Shown: positions 48,313 through 59,578 of the stretch, piece by piece
Layout: each line of letters starts with the position of its first letter
How positions within the stretch are numbered: position 1 is the stretch's first letter
From: Porogramme epimiltina
Taxonomy: Eukaryota; Basidiomycota; Agaricomycetes; Polyporales; Polyporaceae
Assembly (NCBI GenBank): GCA_900155495.1
Contig: FTLJ01000335.1
Location: 19,611 to 83,610 of the forward strand
DNA length: 64,000 nucleotides
Direction: 5' to 3'
The notes under the pieces: model-generated
Seen by the model: the letters and a program-made list of their open reading frames with translations, nothing else
The model's database searches: none
Told to the model about the DNA's origin: nothing
Made by a program: the position numbers and the translations under genes

Positions 48313-49724
48313 GTCGAAGCGTTGTTGTTTTGTTGGAGATGGGATTTATCATTTATTAGGACGGATTTGTACCATCTGACACGGCGCGGGTTGTATTGCT
48401 TTATAGTACCACTCTAACCTGTGCTTCTCATCGTTGTTGTTGTTACTTGAATACACTGCCTTTCGTGGATTTATACGGGTATCACTGTTGCTGGCCAAAA
48501 TTCGTGAGCGAGGGTAAGGTGTAGGCTCTGTCTAGTCCTCCTGGCCCCAGGATGATGGGATATTAAAGCTCCGACGGGGGTTCCGGTCGGCATCCGCTTC
48601 CGGTTCATACTCCGATCACCCCTCTCCAAATGCGGCTATGAGAGATCTTCGTCGCCTCCACCTCCCACCCACAAGTAATCGCGCTCAGGTATTTCTTCCT
48701 GTATTTACCCACAGAAAGGCCTCTTTATGACCCTCAATAACATGCCATTTAAACAGGACGGCACCTAGTAGACCGGTTTACTTGCTGTTTGCGATCATAC
48801 GCGCGCCATGTGCACCGTGTTCGCCTGAAAATCGTTCCTGCAGGACGTGCGACACCTTCAAGTCCTATATTGCGCCACTGGACTTTTCGCGTTAAAATAC
48901 CGGTGATGTGACACTCTCCACCATCTGCCTCGTGCCCAGGGAGAATGCTGATCCGGTCCCCACCACTGAAGTGAGGAACGACTGGGCTTGGGAAGCGGAA
49001 CTACTTGCACCGTCGGCGCACAAGCATTACGTGCACATACGCCACCGTTACGCATTTCGTCTTGAAGTTTGTGGCGTTAGTTATCCGGTCCCGGCACTTC
49101 TATGCGCGTCTAGTGTGGTAATGGCACCACATCGTATGACCCCTGCGGTTCCCTTAACGGACCTTCTCTCGTCAGTTCTCCATGAAGGTGGGTATTAGAC
49201 GCTTTGGAGAGAGTGTATTTTGCGAAGGCGAAGAAGACTATTTATGGATGCTTTGACACATCCTAGTGGTATATCACATTGTTGGTAAGTCCATGTTTGT
49301 AGCCATATGATGTTTGAGAACGTTAACCTATTCCTCATTAGGAATTTGACCGTAGACTGTATTCTGTGCTACAAATAACATACACCTGAGCGATGCGCGT
49401 TCCTGCATCCTTTGGCCGCCTTTGAGTCGGCTTGAGACCGCCGTTCGCCTTTTCATTCGAAAGTTTGCTGGGCCGCAGCTGAGGTGCGTAGCATGTACCG
49501 GTGTTAATTGGACTCTAAATTGACGACCGTTGTCTACTAGGCCCTGCGTTTGCCAAAATCGCATACATGTGATCACCTAATCGTTCGGTGCTCCCAATGT
49601 TGGCACCTGGAGCGATAAGCGCTCAGCGCCCAGCAGCTTCCGATGCGGAGTAGCGGTGGCTGTTCTCACACCGCATTGTGGTCGGCCCCGGGTCCGTGTC
49701 ATCCCCGCCGACTGGGACTCTGGT
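48313..49724. other. 1.4 kb intergenic region without a supported gene
   Basis: Downstream of the F-box gene and upstream of EF-hand paralogue 2; only short frames without domains. Confidence 0.5.
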
Positions 49725-49731
49725 TATATAT
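49725..49731 (+). promoter_or_regulatory. TATA box of EF-hand paralogue 2
   Basis: TATATAT 36 bases upstream of the ATG at 49767; mirrors the element before paralogue 1. Confidence 0.45.
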
Positions 49732-49766
49732 CCACCCTCCGCTGACTTCCAAGAAGTTAACATAAT

Positions 49767-52700
49767 ATGGTCGACGATCCCCCCAACAACTCTGCCAACA
49801 TTTCGCCGTCTTCCGCGGCAACGGTCCTCCAGGATGCAAGGCGAGCCCTCAACAGCGCTGAACACACAGCTCGAAGCAGAATTCACCCCGATTCAAAGTT
49901 CTCCAGCGGCGTCGATGACATCAACTCGGCATGGAATGCCTCGGAGGAAAGCAGTGGGATCGAGTCGCTGTTCGATGGTGTGAGCTCTCTCACAGAGAGT
50001 CTTCCCTCTATTGCCAAGGCCTTAGATCAGGTCGCGCAACTCCATCCGTTCGTGGCCAGTGAGCATCCTTCCCTATTCAATTGATGACGTTATCTGACCT
50101 GACTCATGTATAGTCGCTGTTGGCGCATTCAAGGTCGCGATCGAGCTTGAGGTGAAACGACGGGATAACGACAAGAAAGTTCATTTGTTATTCCTGGAGA
50201 TGAAGAATATGATGTCTGCGCTGCTCCAGTAAGCGTCTCATTCAACAGAAAGCTGTCCACTCCCGATTCTCACAATTTCATCCATCGTTAGACTACAAAA
50301 CGTACGCGCGGACCATGTCGCTCAGGGTATGACTATCGCCGTGCGTCTCAAAGGACTAGCTCGGCAAACTGCTGCAGACATCAAAGAATGTGCCAACGCA
50401 TGTGACACGTACTCAAAGAAGCGGACTCTCGTCAAGGTGTTCAAGAGCTCTGTCTGGGATCTCAAGCTAAGCGAATATGTTCAGCGATTCATCGGTCTCA
50501 AGGCCGAGTTCAACTCCGCGTTATCGATTCATACGGGAATGGCTGTTGACCGCGCCAACGATAAGTTAGACACCATCATGTCCAAGTACGCATGCTTGAG
50601 GATTTTCGAACAGAAAAAGCACTGAGTATCGTCATTTGAACAGGATCGACGTTGTTCTCGAGTTCTTTCAACGTGTGGTTCCACAACAGCGGCGCTCGCT
50701 TGAGAAGATCATTGAACAAGCAGGCGGAGCGGATGTCGCACTGGGACGGGCGGAAGTCATGCAAGACCTTTTGAACCGCGAATGCAAGCTAGGAGACAAC
50801 AGCAAGGCTACAGCATACGACTCAACCTTTCGACAGGCCGGGGTACCGTCCGTTAGCAATACGGGCGAGTATTACGTTCCCCCGAGGGGACAACGAAGAC
50901 GACAAGAGCGAACTTATTATTACCCACCTCGCGCTCGATGGCAAAGCTACGGGCAACAGCTCCCATACCCCTCCCAGCAAGATTACGATAGGACACCACA
51001 GCCACTTTATCCCGGAAGACCAGCAGAAACCGACAACACGCCAACAACTCCGGGCTGGGCAAGCCTGCAAGAGGAACTGGCGGACTCTCCTGCCGACTCG
51101 ATTGCTAAGAACTCCGAGGCTTTCGATCGCAAGTTCACCGTCATGGAGCGGAATATCACAGCAGAGATGCGTAGGATTGTAGGACGTGAGGGTGATAGGG
51201 TGATCGGTGCAGTTCTAGCCGGCCCCCATGAGCGCATCCTTGACCCAGTAAGTACCCAGTTACTCTGCTATCATGTTCTCAAGATGTTGATCGTAGCGAC
51301 GTAGGACATGTACGAGATATGGAAGGATATGGCGAGTCATAGTTTGATACGCTCGTGTTAAATATGCTAACTTCATTGCGTCACACTCGCAGCGTTGGCG
51401 CTCCATAGTGAAAGCGCGTCACCTTGCCCTCGCCATATACGACTACTACCTGCAAAAGCTAGACGAACGCGAAAGCAAGATGCAGTCGCGCGAAACGACG
51501 GCACGTCCCCTCAGTGACGAAGATGTTTGGACCCTCCAACACATAAATCTTATGCACCTGCAGCCCATTGTCGAGGCCATCGACGAGGATGCTTCCGGAT
51601 ACATCACGGTTCAAGAGGTGAACAAGTTCACGACAGCTAGACCGAAATCGTGGAGGTCCGTATTGTGTATTCAGCTTCTCCTCAAGTTCGACAACTAACT
51701 TGGTAGGACAGCCTCTTGCGTTGGCTTGCTTATTGGGCCGTTGGTAAATATCCTGTTTTGGGTTGGGAGGTTGGCTACTGACGAAGCCTCATGTCTTGCT
51801 ATTTTAGGGTGGCAGGCTTCTATGACGGAGTATAAGATAAAGATAAAGGCTCTTTTCGAACTCATGGAGCAATCAGCAATGCACGATACTCTCCCAGCAA
51901 ATCGTTGGCAAGCCCGGATGTATATTGATGCCATCCGCACCACAGTCGTGGGGAAACTAGTCTATAGCTTCCAAGAACACCCCGACCATTTAGCACTCCT
52001 TCAACGCTTCAAAGCATATATCGACGACGAGGAGTGCCGTTTACGAGATGGCCTTGAGGTTGTCAAGTACGATATCGATGGGCTGGATACTCTCGGTGTC
52101 ATTAATGGCCGCCGAGGCTTGGAGAGGGTACGCCCCCTCGATTAAGCTCTCATATAAGTTGCTTACGAAATCGTTCAAATGGTGCATTTCAAGAACTTAT
52201 TTCCGCTGCTTTACTTGCTGCTTTCCCGTCACCATAGCATCATCAAGGCGGCAAGGGTGTATTTGCTCCATCCGGACGAGCTCAGGGACGCTGGAAATGC
52301 CGTGGCTTTGATTGAAGATGAGTTCGAAAGACGCCGTGAATCTCTGTGCGGTGAGTGTGATTGCAATATATTAAGCACATGTCGTTTGTCTGACTATCAA
52401 TATTCTCCCGGGTAGCTCTATGGCGGCAAAGGCGCCTTGACCCCGACCGAGAACTCGAAGAGTACTCTTGCGGAACGGTGAGATGCCACGGAACAAGGTA
52501 TTGTTCCACCTGACAGTTCTTGATTGTATTAGCTTCATGAAGCCACATCATATTTGGGTTCGCCCATAATAGTTGTGTCTCCCATGATCCCTGTCCATTA
52601 CTCCGGCGATTCTGGACCACCAAATCCGGCTCCCGACGAGTCTGAAGCTATGAATGTTTTGGGGGAGTTGAAGTATCCACCATACTCCGAGGACTTCTAC

Positions 52701-53538
52701 CCCGAGAACTTTGATGATACTCTCCACGACACTACCTCCCACGAGGGAGAGATAGATGAGGCTGTCAGATCTATGTACGAGTCTTTCGTGGCCTAATGCT
52801 CTAGTGATGCTCACCCCCCGGTATGCTAGGCTTGGACAGTGGGCTTGCAAGCTCAGCTATCCCTCCGAACTCTCGGAATCTTGGATCGGTTTGGGCGCCT
52901 TCAGCATCTTCTTCCACACTGGCGATAGCAGAGATCGTTACATAGCCTCTACGGCTCTCTTTGTCCCGGAACCATTGTGCACGCGGGCCAACTTCTCGGG
53001 AACGTACACCATCGGAGTGGATGGTGCAACCATTTATTCGTTCACGGAGTCCTCTAACAGCAAAGCTCTTCAAAGTAACCACTTCAAGGTGTCGGCGGTC
53101 GCAGGCTCGGATGGCAGTTCGCTCACTGGAGTATATAATATTGGCCAGCCGGGTCTGGAGAAACGGTTCGACGTTGGCGTGACGATGAAGAAAGGCATAT
53201 CTCCTGACGTCATGGTCTTCTATCCAACTACACACGAGCTAGCTTGCAACAAACCCAAGGCGCTGTGGCGATACGCCACATCCGCGGTCTTGCATCTGGT
53301 ACAACAACGCAACTTCTCCTGGGTTTTCATCAAGGCTCGCCGAGACCGACGCCGTCGATTGACGACTCTCATGCTACACAGCTTCACCGGTCATCTACAC
53401 CCCTCCGAGAAAAATGAGTACATGCAGCTGATGCAAAGCGTCACCCCCTCAGAAGTCCACCGCATTTTCGTCGTGGAAATCTTACGCAAGCAACGCTACT
53501 CACCGCGTCCATACTTGCCCCGCTGCTGTCCCCCGTGA
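49767..53538 (+). CDS. Large EF-hand protein, paralogue 2, lacking the ZZ-finger end (1038 aa)
   Basis: Inverted paralogue of the gene at 36088-41147. Exons: 49767-50058, 50114-50228, 50292-50585, 50644-51247, 51305-51331, 51393-51655, 51712-51743, 51808-52127, 52194-52350, 52416-52477, 52533-52774, 52830-53538. Five exons (115, 27, 32, 157 and 62 bases) have exactly the same length in both copies. The helical N-terminal motif (AVGAFKVAIELEVKRRDNDK), GDRVIGAVLAGPHERILDP and an EF-hand loop DEDASGYITVQE (about residues 508-519) are kept. After VTPSEVHR the similarity stops and the frame ends 30 codons later. It thus loses about 380 residues including the cysteine cluster and coiled-coil. Intron 5 has a GC donor (GCGAGT) where copy 1 has GT. 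It is either a natural short isoform or a truncated copy; splice sites and frame upstream are intact. Confidence 0.78.
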
Positions 53539-54355
53539 GCCCTCCAGGTCATATAGTTCAATGCTACGCCGTATGGTCCTATCCATCCTGCCGTGCAAGT
53601 TATCTGCCATACCAGACGATCTAGACGACTACGAGAACAACCAGGCCCGACATACCTTCATCCTCCCACCTCAGTTCAGACTCTTAAACCCCCCATTTTA
53701 CATCCCGTATCCTACAATCCTCCTCCCACCGCGAGTCGATACAGCTAGGCCGGATTTGAGTCGTAGCGACGACGGTGCAGAGAAGATAAGGGAGGGAAAG
53801 GTCAGCGTACCGTTCATGAGCACAGCCCGACGTACCACGGAGAATCTCTGGAATCGCGTCTCTGGGAGTAGTGGGAAGGCAAGGGTAGAGTTTCTGAGCC
53901 AGGGCGGAGACGAGGCGAATGTAAACGCTTGATTATTCAATTGTGTCGTGCCATATTCTATAGGCTTGTAGTATGCTCTTCGGTTCGCCGCGTATTGAAT
54001 GCGGAAAACGAATAACTGTTCTTACTAAGTTACACCCATACTTGAGGACTAGTGCGCATGCTCACCCTAACAACACCACTACCTAAAAGCATATAACGTA
54101 GAAGGCGTAATGTTCCGAGATAATTAACGATGGTTAGAGCTTTGGAAACACTCGGGACCGGCGTGGCGGAGGAGGAGCCTGTCTCAACGGTCACGTGATG
54201 GGTGGAAGTGCCATCCTGGAATTCGCTCTGGAGTCTGAAGACTGAGCCTGTTCTAGACTCCTACCCGTCCCGAACTCACCCCTTCTCCTGCTTGTTACCA
54301 TCGACTTTGTGCACTGCGGTCTCTTCCCAAAGACTTTTAATCTCGTCAAACCGGA
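53539..54355 (+). other. 3' flank of EF-hand paralogue 2 with a 123-codon frame
   Basis: A frame from 53561 to 53932 (starts MLRRMVLSIL, Pro-rich middle, ends GGDEANVNA) follows directly. It could be a remnant of the lost 3' part, an alternative last exon or chance; it does not align by eye with paralogue 1. Confidence 0.3.
54191..54198. promoter_or_regulatory. TCACGTGA E-box upstream of oligoribonuclease
   Basis: Perfect palindrome about 158 bases before the ATG at 54356. Possible bHLH site; role inferred only. Confidence 0.3.
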
Positions 54356-55478
54356 ATGCTCCGGGCTATCCTTCGGTCTCCCGTCGCACACAACGCATTC
54401 CGACACGGCAGCCTCCGTCAGACATCAATACGCACATTTCGCAAGATGGATTCTCAGGGCATTTCTGGCCCTCTTGTTTGGATAGACTGCGAGATGACCG
54501 GACTCAGCCCCAAGAAGGACAAGCTCCTCGAGATTGCCGTACGTTCGTCCTTCAACCAGCGTTTGTGTCCGAGTCTCACTTCCACCCAGGTCTTGATCAC
54601 GAACGGCGAGTTGGAACTTGTAGACGAGGGTATATGCTATGTGATTAGGACAGAGAAAGAAGTTCTTGACCAGTACGTCACCATATGCTTGCGACGCGGT
54701 ATTGTCAGAAAACCTGAGGTTGGAGGAACCCAGGATGGGCGATTGGTGCACCAAGACACATGGACAGGCTCGTATTTCTCCTTTGCTATGTCCATTCCTA
54801 GACTGAACGCGTCTCAAGTCTGGCCTGACTACTGCGTGTATTGAGTCCCCTTACACCATGGACTTTGTGAAGCAGCAAGTCTTAGGTTACATCAAGAAAT
54901 GGATACCAAATGCGCGACAAGGCGTGCTGGCAGGGAACTCGGTCCATATGGACAGGCTATTCTTACTCGAAGAAATGCCGGAGATCTTGGATCATTTGCA
55001 TTATCGGTGAGCATTTATCTAACTCTGTCGCGATGTTAGGAGGCTCAATTCACGCTGATTAAGGATTGTCGGTGAGTTCCATACGCTGCACATAGTGTTC
55101 AAAGATCCCTCCCTCACAATCATCACAAGACGTGTCTTCCATTAAGGTACGCTAATTGGTGCTTTTGTTGGGTTTTCGTCCTGATGAATTGCAGGAACTT
55201 GCTCATCGGTGGTACCGTACCGCACAACCAAAATACCCGCTGCCTGAGCCCTCACATAGGTGTGTTCGCCCCATTCAAGCATAGTGCCCTTTCTTATCTC
55301 CCTACAGGGCCCTCGACGATATCAAAGGCTCTATCCGAGGTATGTGTGCTCGTCACGTCGTCTTATTATAAGCTCATCGTCGCCACCGCACTCTATTTTA
55401 GAACTGGCTTGGTATCGCAAGAACCTCTTCATGCCGCCAACTCTTGCGCCGGTCGTAGAAGTGGGGCGCCGTTATTAG
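54356..55478 (+). CDS. REX2: Oligoribonuclease, DEDDh 3'-5' exonuclease (REX2-like, 228 aa)
   Basis: Degrades short RNA oligomers to nucleotides; in yeast the enzyme is mitochondrial. Exons are 54356-54538, 54590-54672, 54734-54767, 54819-55006, 55064-55071, 55130-55146, 55195-55259, 55308-55339 and 55402-55478 (228 aa). Exo I is PLVWIDCEMTGLSPKKDKLL (Asp, Glu). Exo II includes LAGNSVHMDRLFLLEEMPEI and Exo III has HRALDDIKGSIRELAWYRK (His, Asp). SGLTTACIESPYTMDF is also diagnostic. The N-terminal 31 residues are Arg/Ser-rich without acidic residues, a mitochondrial-type leader. A second Met (MDSQGISG) directly before the enzyme core could give a cytosolic form. Two exons are tiny (8 and 17 bases). 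The third intron needs a GC donor (GCTCGT, weak) to give HGQ-SGLTTAC. Confidence 0.92.
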
Positions 55479-58400
55479 AACATGTCTGTTGGCCACTTTC
55501 ACCTCCGTGCAGAGCTATATTTATACCTACGCCCAATACATCACTACCAGCGCTATCGGGTGCGTTATGCGCCACCGCTTCCTCCGAATCACACTATAAC
55601 GCAAGTAACTCCACTCAATGAAGACTTTCTTCGTACGTGGCGAGTAGATCAGTCGTGCCGAGGAAATTCCCCTCACTCTCCCTCCACGGTTCTATCGATT
55701 ATGGTAGTTATCTTACCGTTTCCGTTACTCCCTAGGGCTGGCATACTGTCTGTTCGTTATTCGTCCCTATCCTCTGAAGACAAGCGCTATGAACGATTCC
55801 GAAAGCATACCGAGGCATACAACGGTGCTCTCCCATTCCCCTCCCCCTTTCATTCCAGTCCGCCACCTTCTTTTCCCGCCCCTACCTCCGTATTGTATCT
55901 AGGGACAAGCTGAATACGCATTCCCGGGATAAACCGGTGCATATTCCCTCTCGTGACTTCGCATTGCAAGGGTTGACTCCGGGCACTATCCCTCTGCCGC
56001 CTTTCGTGCCTGAGCGAGTTGACTGTGAGCGATGACGGGACGAGACTGAATGGCAGAATGACCTTGGATGGGCTGAATGGTGTCTTCTAGCCCGTACTCT
56101 ATTTCACCGAGCATGCTCGCGTGCATCACTCGTGCTTCATCGCCCCTTGTTGAGATGTCGCGTTTTCCGAGGTTGAGCCTGTGGCCCGGAAGGATTGTGT
56201 TATTGAGGCTCAACGGGACCTACCTAACTCTGCACTACGCTGCATATACCATGTGATTCGATGCATTGTACGCGTATTTCGTGTAATCTTGACCCTTCCG
56301 CTGCCAATACTGCTTCTCAGCTGTATAGGAAACGCGGCGTTCTACTAACTCCCCTCCGTCCTGTATTGTGGTTCCGCGTGGCCCCGGGGTGGTCACGATA
56401 CCAAGGGTCTCGATCAGCGAGCCTATCTTTCCGATCGAGATCTGGCTCGACGCACACATCCCGTTTTCGTTCTTTTGATTCCGCTCAAACCGCCCTCCCC
56501 AATAAACTAATGCTTATCCTCGAACGGCGTGTTTGGTATAGCTATGATGTCGTTACCCAAGTGTTCGCCCTATTGTGTTTCAGGTATCCGAAACGAGGCG
56601 AAAATTTCCTCGGAACTATCAGCCCCGAGGCATAGATTATGGACCCGCGTACAACCTGGACCTGGGCCAGTCTAGCCAGCCCCTCACCCCGCAATTCCCC
56701 AACTGCCCTTATGGCATTTCCCCGCGTCGGAAGGCGCTTCGGACGTGGGGTAAACATCGGTGAGAACTTTGTTGCACCAATCAACCGCTACTCAGCTCTC
56801 CACTGCAGCATTATTGAACAGTCTTCTCGTGGTATCCAGCCACGAAACCACCGGCCTATACAACCCACGGGATATCGACAGCCTTTGACCGGCATCTATG
56901 CCATTGTACTCCTATCAGTAATTCCCGAGAATCAATGGCCTCTTTAAAGCCCCGAAGGTGACCAGTGCTATCCGTGGGTACGTTGGCTACCGTACCCTGA
57001 TGTCCAGACCCAACGTAACAAGACCCTGGATCAACAACATCACAGAGAGGATCTGCGGCCTTCCCCTGCCCGCGTGAAGGTTTATCGCACTCCGACTATC
57101 CCTGTACCCAGATACGTCGACACGGTTCGTGCAGTTCCACACTAGCAAAGTTCAGTGGGAGTCTTACCTGCCGTAATTTGTATTTTCGCAATCCAGGCGC
57201 GAAACTGAGAGGCCGCGGCTCTGCGCAAGGTCCCACCTGATCGCGCAACAACCCTCACATTCTCCGCCTTCTCCGCGACACTTGGCACAGCTGCGAGAAT
57301 TTGTGGAAGATAGGCCGTCCTGGACTCGCCTGCTCTCGACATCGCGTGCAGTGGCGGAGGCCCTAACTCCGCCACATACCAATCTTTTCCTATCCCATCG
57401 GCGAAACCACCACGGTCGCAGTGCTTCCACCGACTCCGGAGACTAGACGTGTTTTGTCGCGACATAGGGCTGGGAGCGGCAGCTCGCCCGCCACGGCGAG
57501 TGGTGCGCGCGGAGGCCAGACCGTTCTTTCTTGCGCCTGGAAGGGCCGAATTCCCTCCTCCGAGCGCGGAGCGACCCGCTTCTTGCGGCGGGCCGCTTAG
57601 CGTGCCGTCACCGCATGTCAGCAGCGGGGAGGGTTGAGCGGCGCGCTCGCCCGAGGTGCCTGTTCTGCCACGACTTTATCTAACTTCCATCATTGTGTAC
57701 GCCGGGCCGGGGGCTGAGCTACGCGGGCGACGCAAGTGCGGGGAAGGTAGCGGGCCCACGTCCGACCGGAGAGTCAAGGTTCGGCTTGGAGCTTGGGGCG
57801 ACCCCCAAAGTTGCGCCGGGTGGTACGAGGGTATCCAGCGAGCTCCGGGTCGAACCTTGCACGCCGTCGGCGCGATATCTGACACGAACTTTACTTTCAT
57901 CCGTGCTCGGAGCCGCACGCGCCACAAACATCCCGACAACGACACCTGGAGATCGTCGGGCGCGCACCCCATCGCGCTGCACTGCCGTCAGCTTGGCCAG
58001 CACTCGTCTTGCGGATCCGCGACCACGGGCGAGCCCGCCACCCTGGTACGCGGTACGGTGGACGCACGGCCGCGCGCGGCGGGCCAGCTTCGCGCCTTCG
58101 ACGCCCGCCGAAAAACCGCTGCACGCACCAAAACGATACGGCCCTGGGGCGCGCGCGCTCCCCGGCATGCTGGAATGGGGGGAGACGGGTGGGTGGGGAG
58201 GGTCCGGGGCCGTGGGATGCGTTCGCCCTGCCCGAATGCGTGCTCCCACCCGCTCCCACCGCGGGCGCGCGTCGCGCGAGGCGTGTGAACGCGCGTACGC
58301 GGTGGGAGCGAGGAGGACGGGGCAGAGACGCGGGTGGGGGAGGCGGCGGGCGAGGCGGGCGGCGGCTGCGGGTGATGAATGGGTGGCGCTGTGTAAGGGC

Positions 58401-59578
58401 ACCGTTGTGGTCCTCGCGCTTTGCGATGGACTGTGCTTGGGTGGGGAGAGAGCGGCGGCGGGCCTCTTCTTTCTCGTTCCTCCAGGGTCTGCTGGTCGAG
58501 ACGAGGCACGCGTACGACAGATCTGCCAGGCTGGTCTGAGGGAACGCCGGAGGAGGCCGAGATATTTGGGCCTTGAAAATTACGCACTGTCTCTCCCGGG
58601 CCGCCATGGACCGTCAGAGGTTTCGGGTTGACTCAAACCATCCCCTGTGTCGTGGGATTGGCACACAGATTGGGCTGGTGCAGGCGCGGGGGGCGATGCA
58701 GCCTGAGGAAACATCACCTAGCGTGCGGGCGCCTGTCAGCTCCATTTGTCGATAGGAATGGTCTGTGAGAGGAACGGGGCGGAAGAGGTAATCGCGCGCG
58801 GGCGACTCGCCTGGGGGCCCGCCGCCGACAGGAGCTGGCGGAGAAGGGCGTGGCGATAACATGCCGCCTGCGAGCGCGCCTCGGTGCTACGGCGGCAGTC
58901 GGGGCGGGGCTGCGGGTATTGTGATAGACGAGCCTTGGGAGGCGAGGCGGGGATTTCGCATGGGGGCGTCGAGGTCGTAGATGGAGGAGGCGAAGGGGCG
59001 GAGTGGCCTGAGGCCTGGGGTTCAGCTGCAACGGGGCGGGAGGAAGGTGGGCATCGCCACGCATCTGAGATGGGCGCGTGCGTGCGTGCGGTCCGGGGCG
59101 CTTGCGCACCTTGCACTCGAACCAGACGCACACCAGACGAACGCCTCAGACTGCGCCTGCCCCGCTGAGTGCGCCGCATAGTGTGCCTCCCATGCTGATG
59201 CGGCCAGAGGTGAGCGCGATAAGCTGTGCGAATGTGCCGCATCTGTCGCGCCATGGCCCCTCCTGTGGGCCTCGCGCGTCGGCTTCCCACTGTCTTCCCG
59301 GGTTCCCGGAGAATACGTTCGCATCCACCTCGGAATCTCCCCGCAGTTAAAACGACGTCGGTCTTTCCCTGGAACCACGACTGCGCCCTGCATTGAGTCC
59401 CGTATAATTCGTCACGCCCCGCTCCCCTCCTCCCATCCGGGCCCCGTCTATTTCCACCCCCGCCTCCCATTCGCCTTATCATCCCGCCCTCTGCTTCCTC
59501 GTGGTCCGCCCTGACATCACCCCTTCCTCTCGCCCGTCGCCCGCCTCCAAGTCTCATCCTGTCTAGCCCCCTCCAGAC
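55479..59578. other. 4.1 kb region without an intact gene; protein-like fragments at 55.5-57.15 kb
   Basis: Plus-strand segments at about 55.87-56.04 kb (PSRDFALQGLTPGTIPLPPF) and 57.0-57.15 kb (VKVYRTPTIPVPRYVDTVRA) look like coding sequence. They are separated by stops and frame changes that I could not bridge with introns. A decayed gene or retroelement is possible. From 57.4 to 59.3 kb the DNA is very GC-rich and open in many frames by composition. Confidence 0.35.

Noticed and set aside
52775..52829. Apparent frameshift in EF-hand paralogue 2
   Set aside because: A 55-base GT-AG intron in the same phase as a 54-base intron of paralogue 1 (37990-38043) explains the frame change.
57656..58631. 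Several frames of 200-300 codons in both strands
   Set aside because: The region is extremely GC-rich, so stops are rare in all frames; Arg/Ala/Pro-dominated translations without domains.
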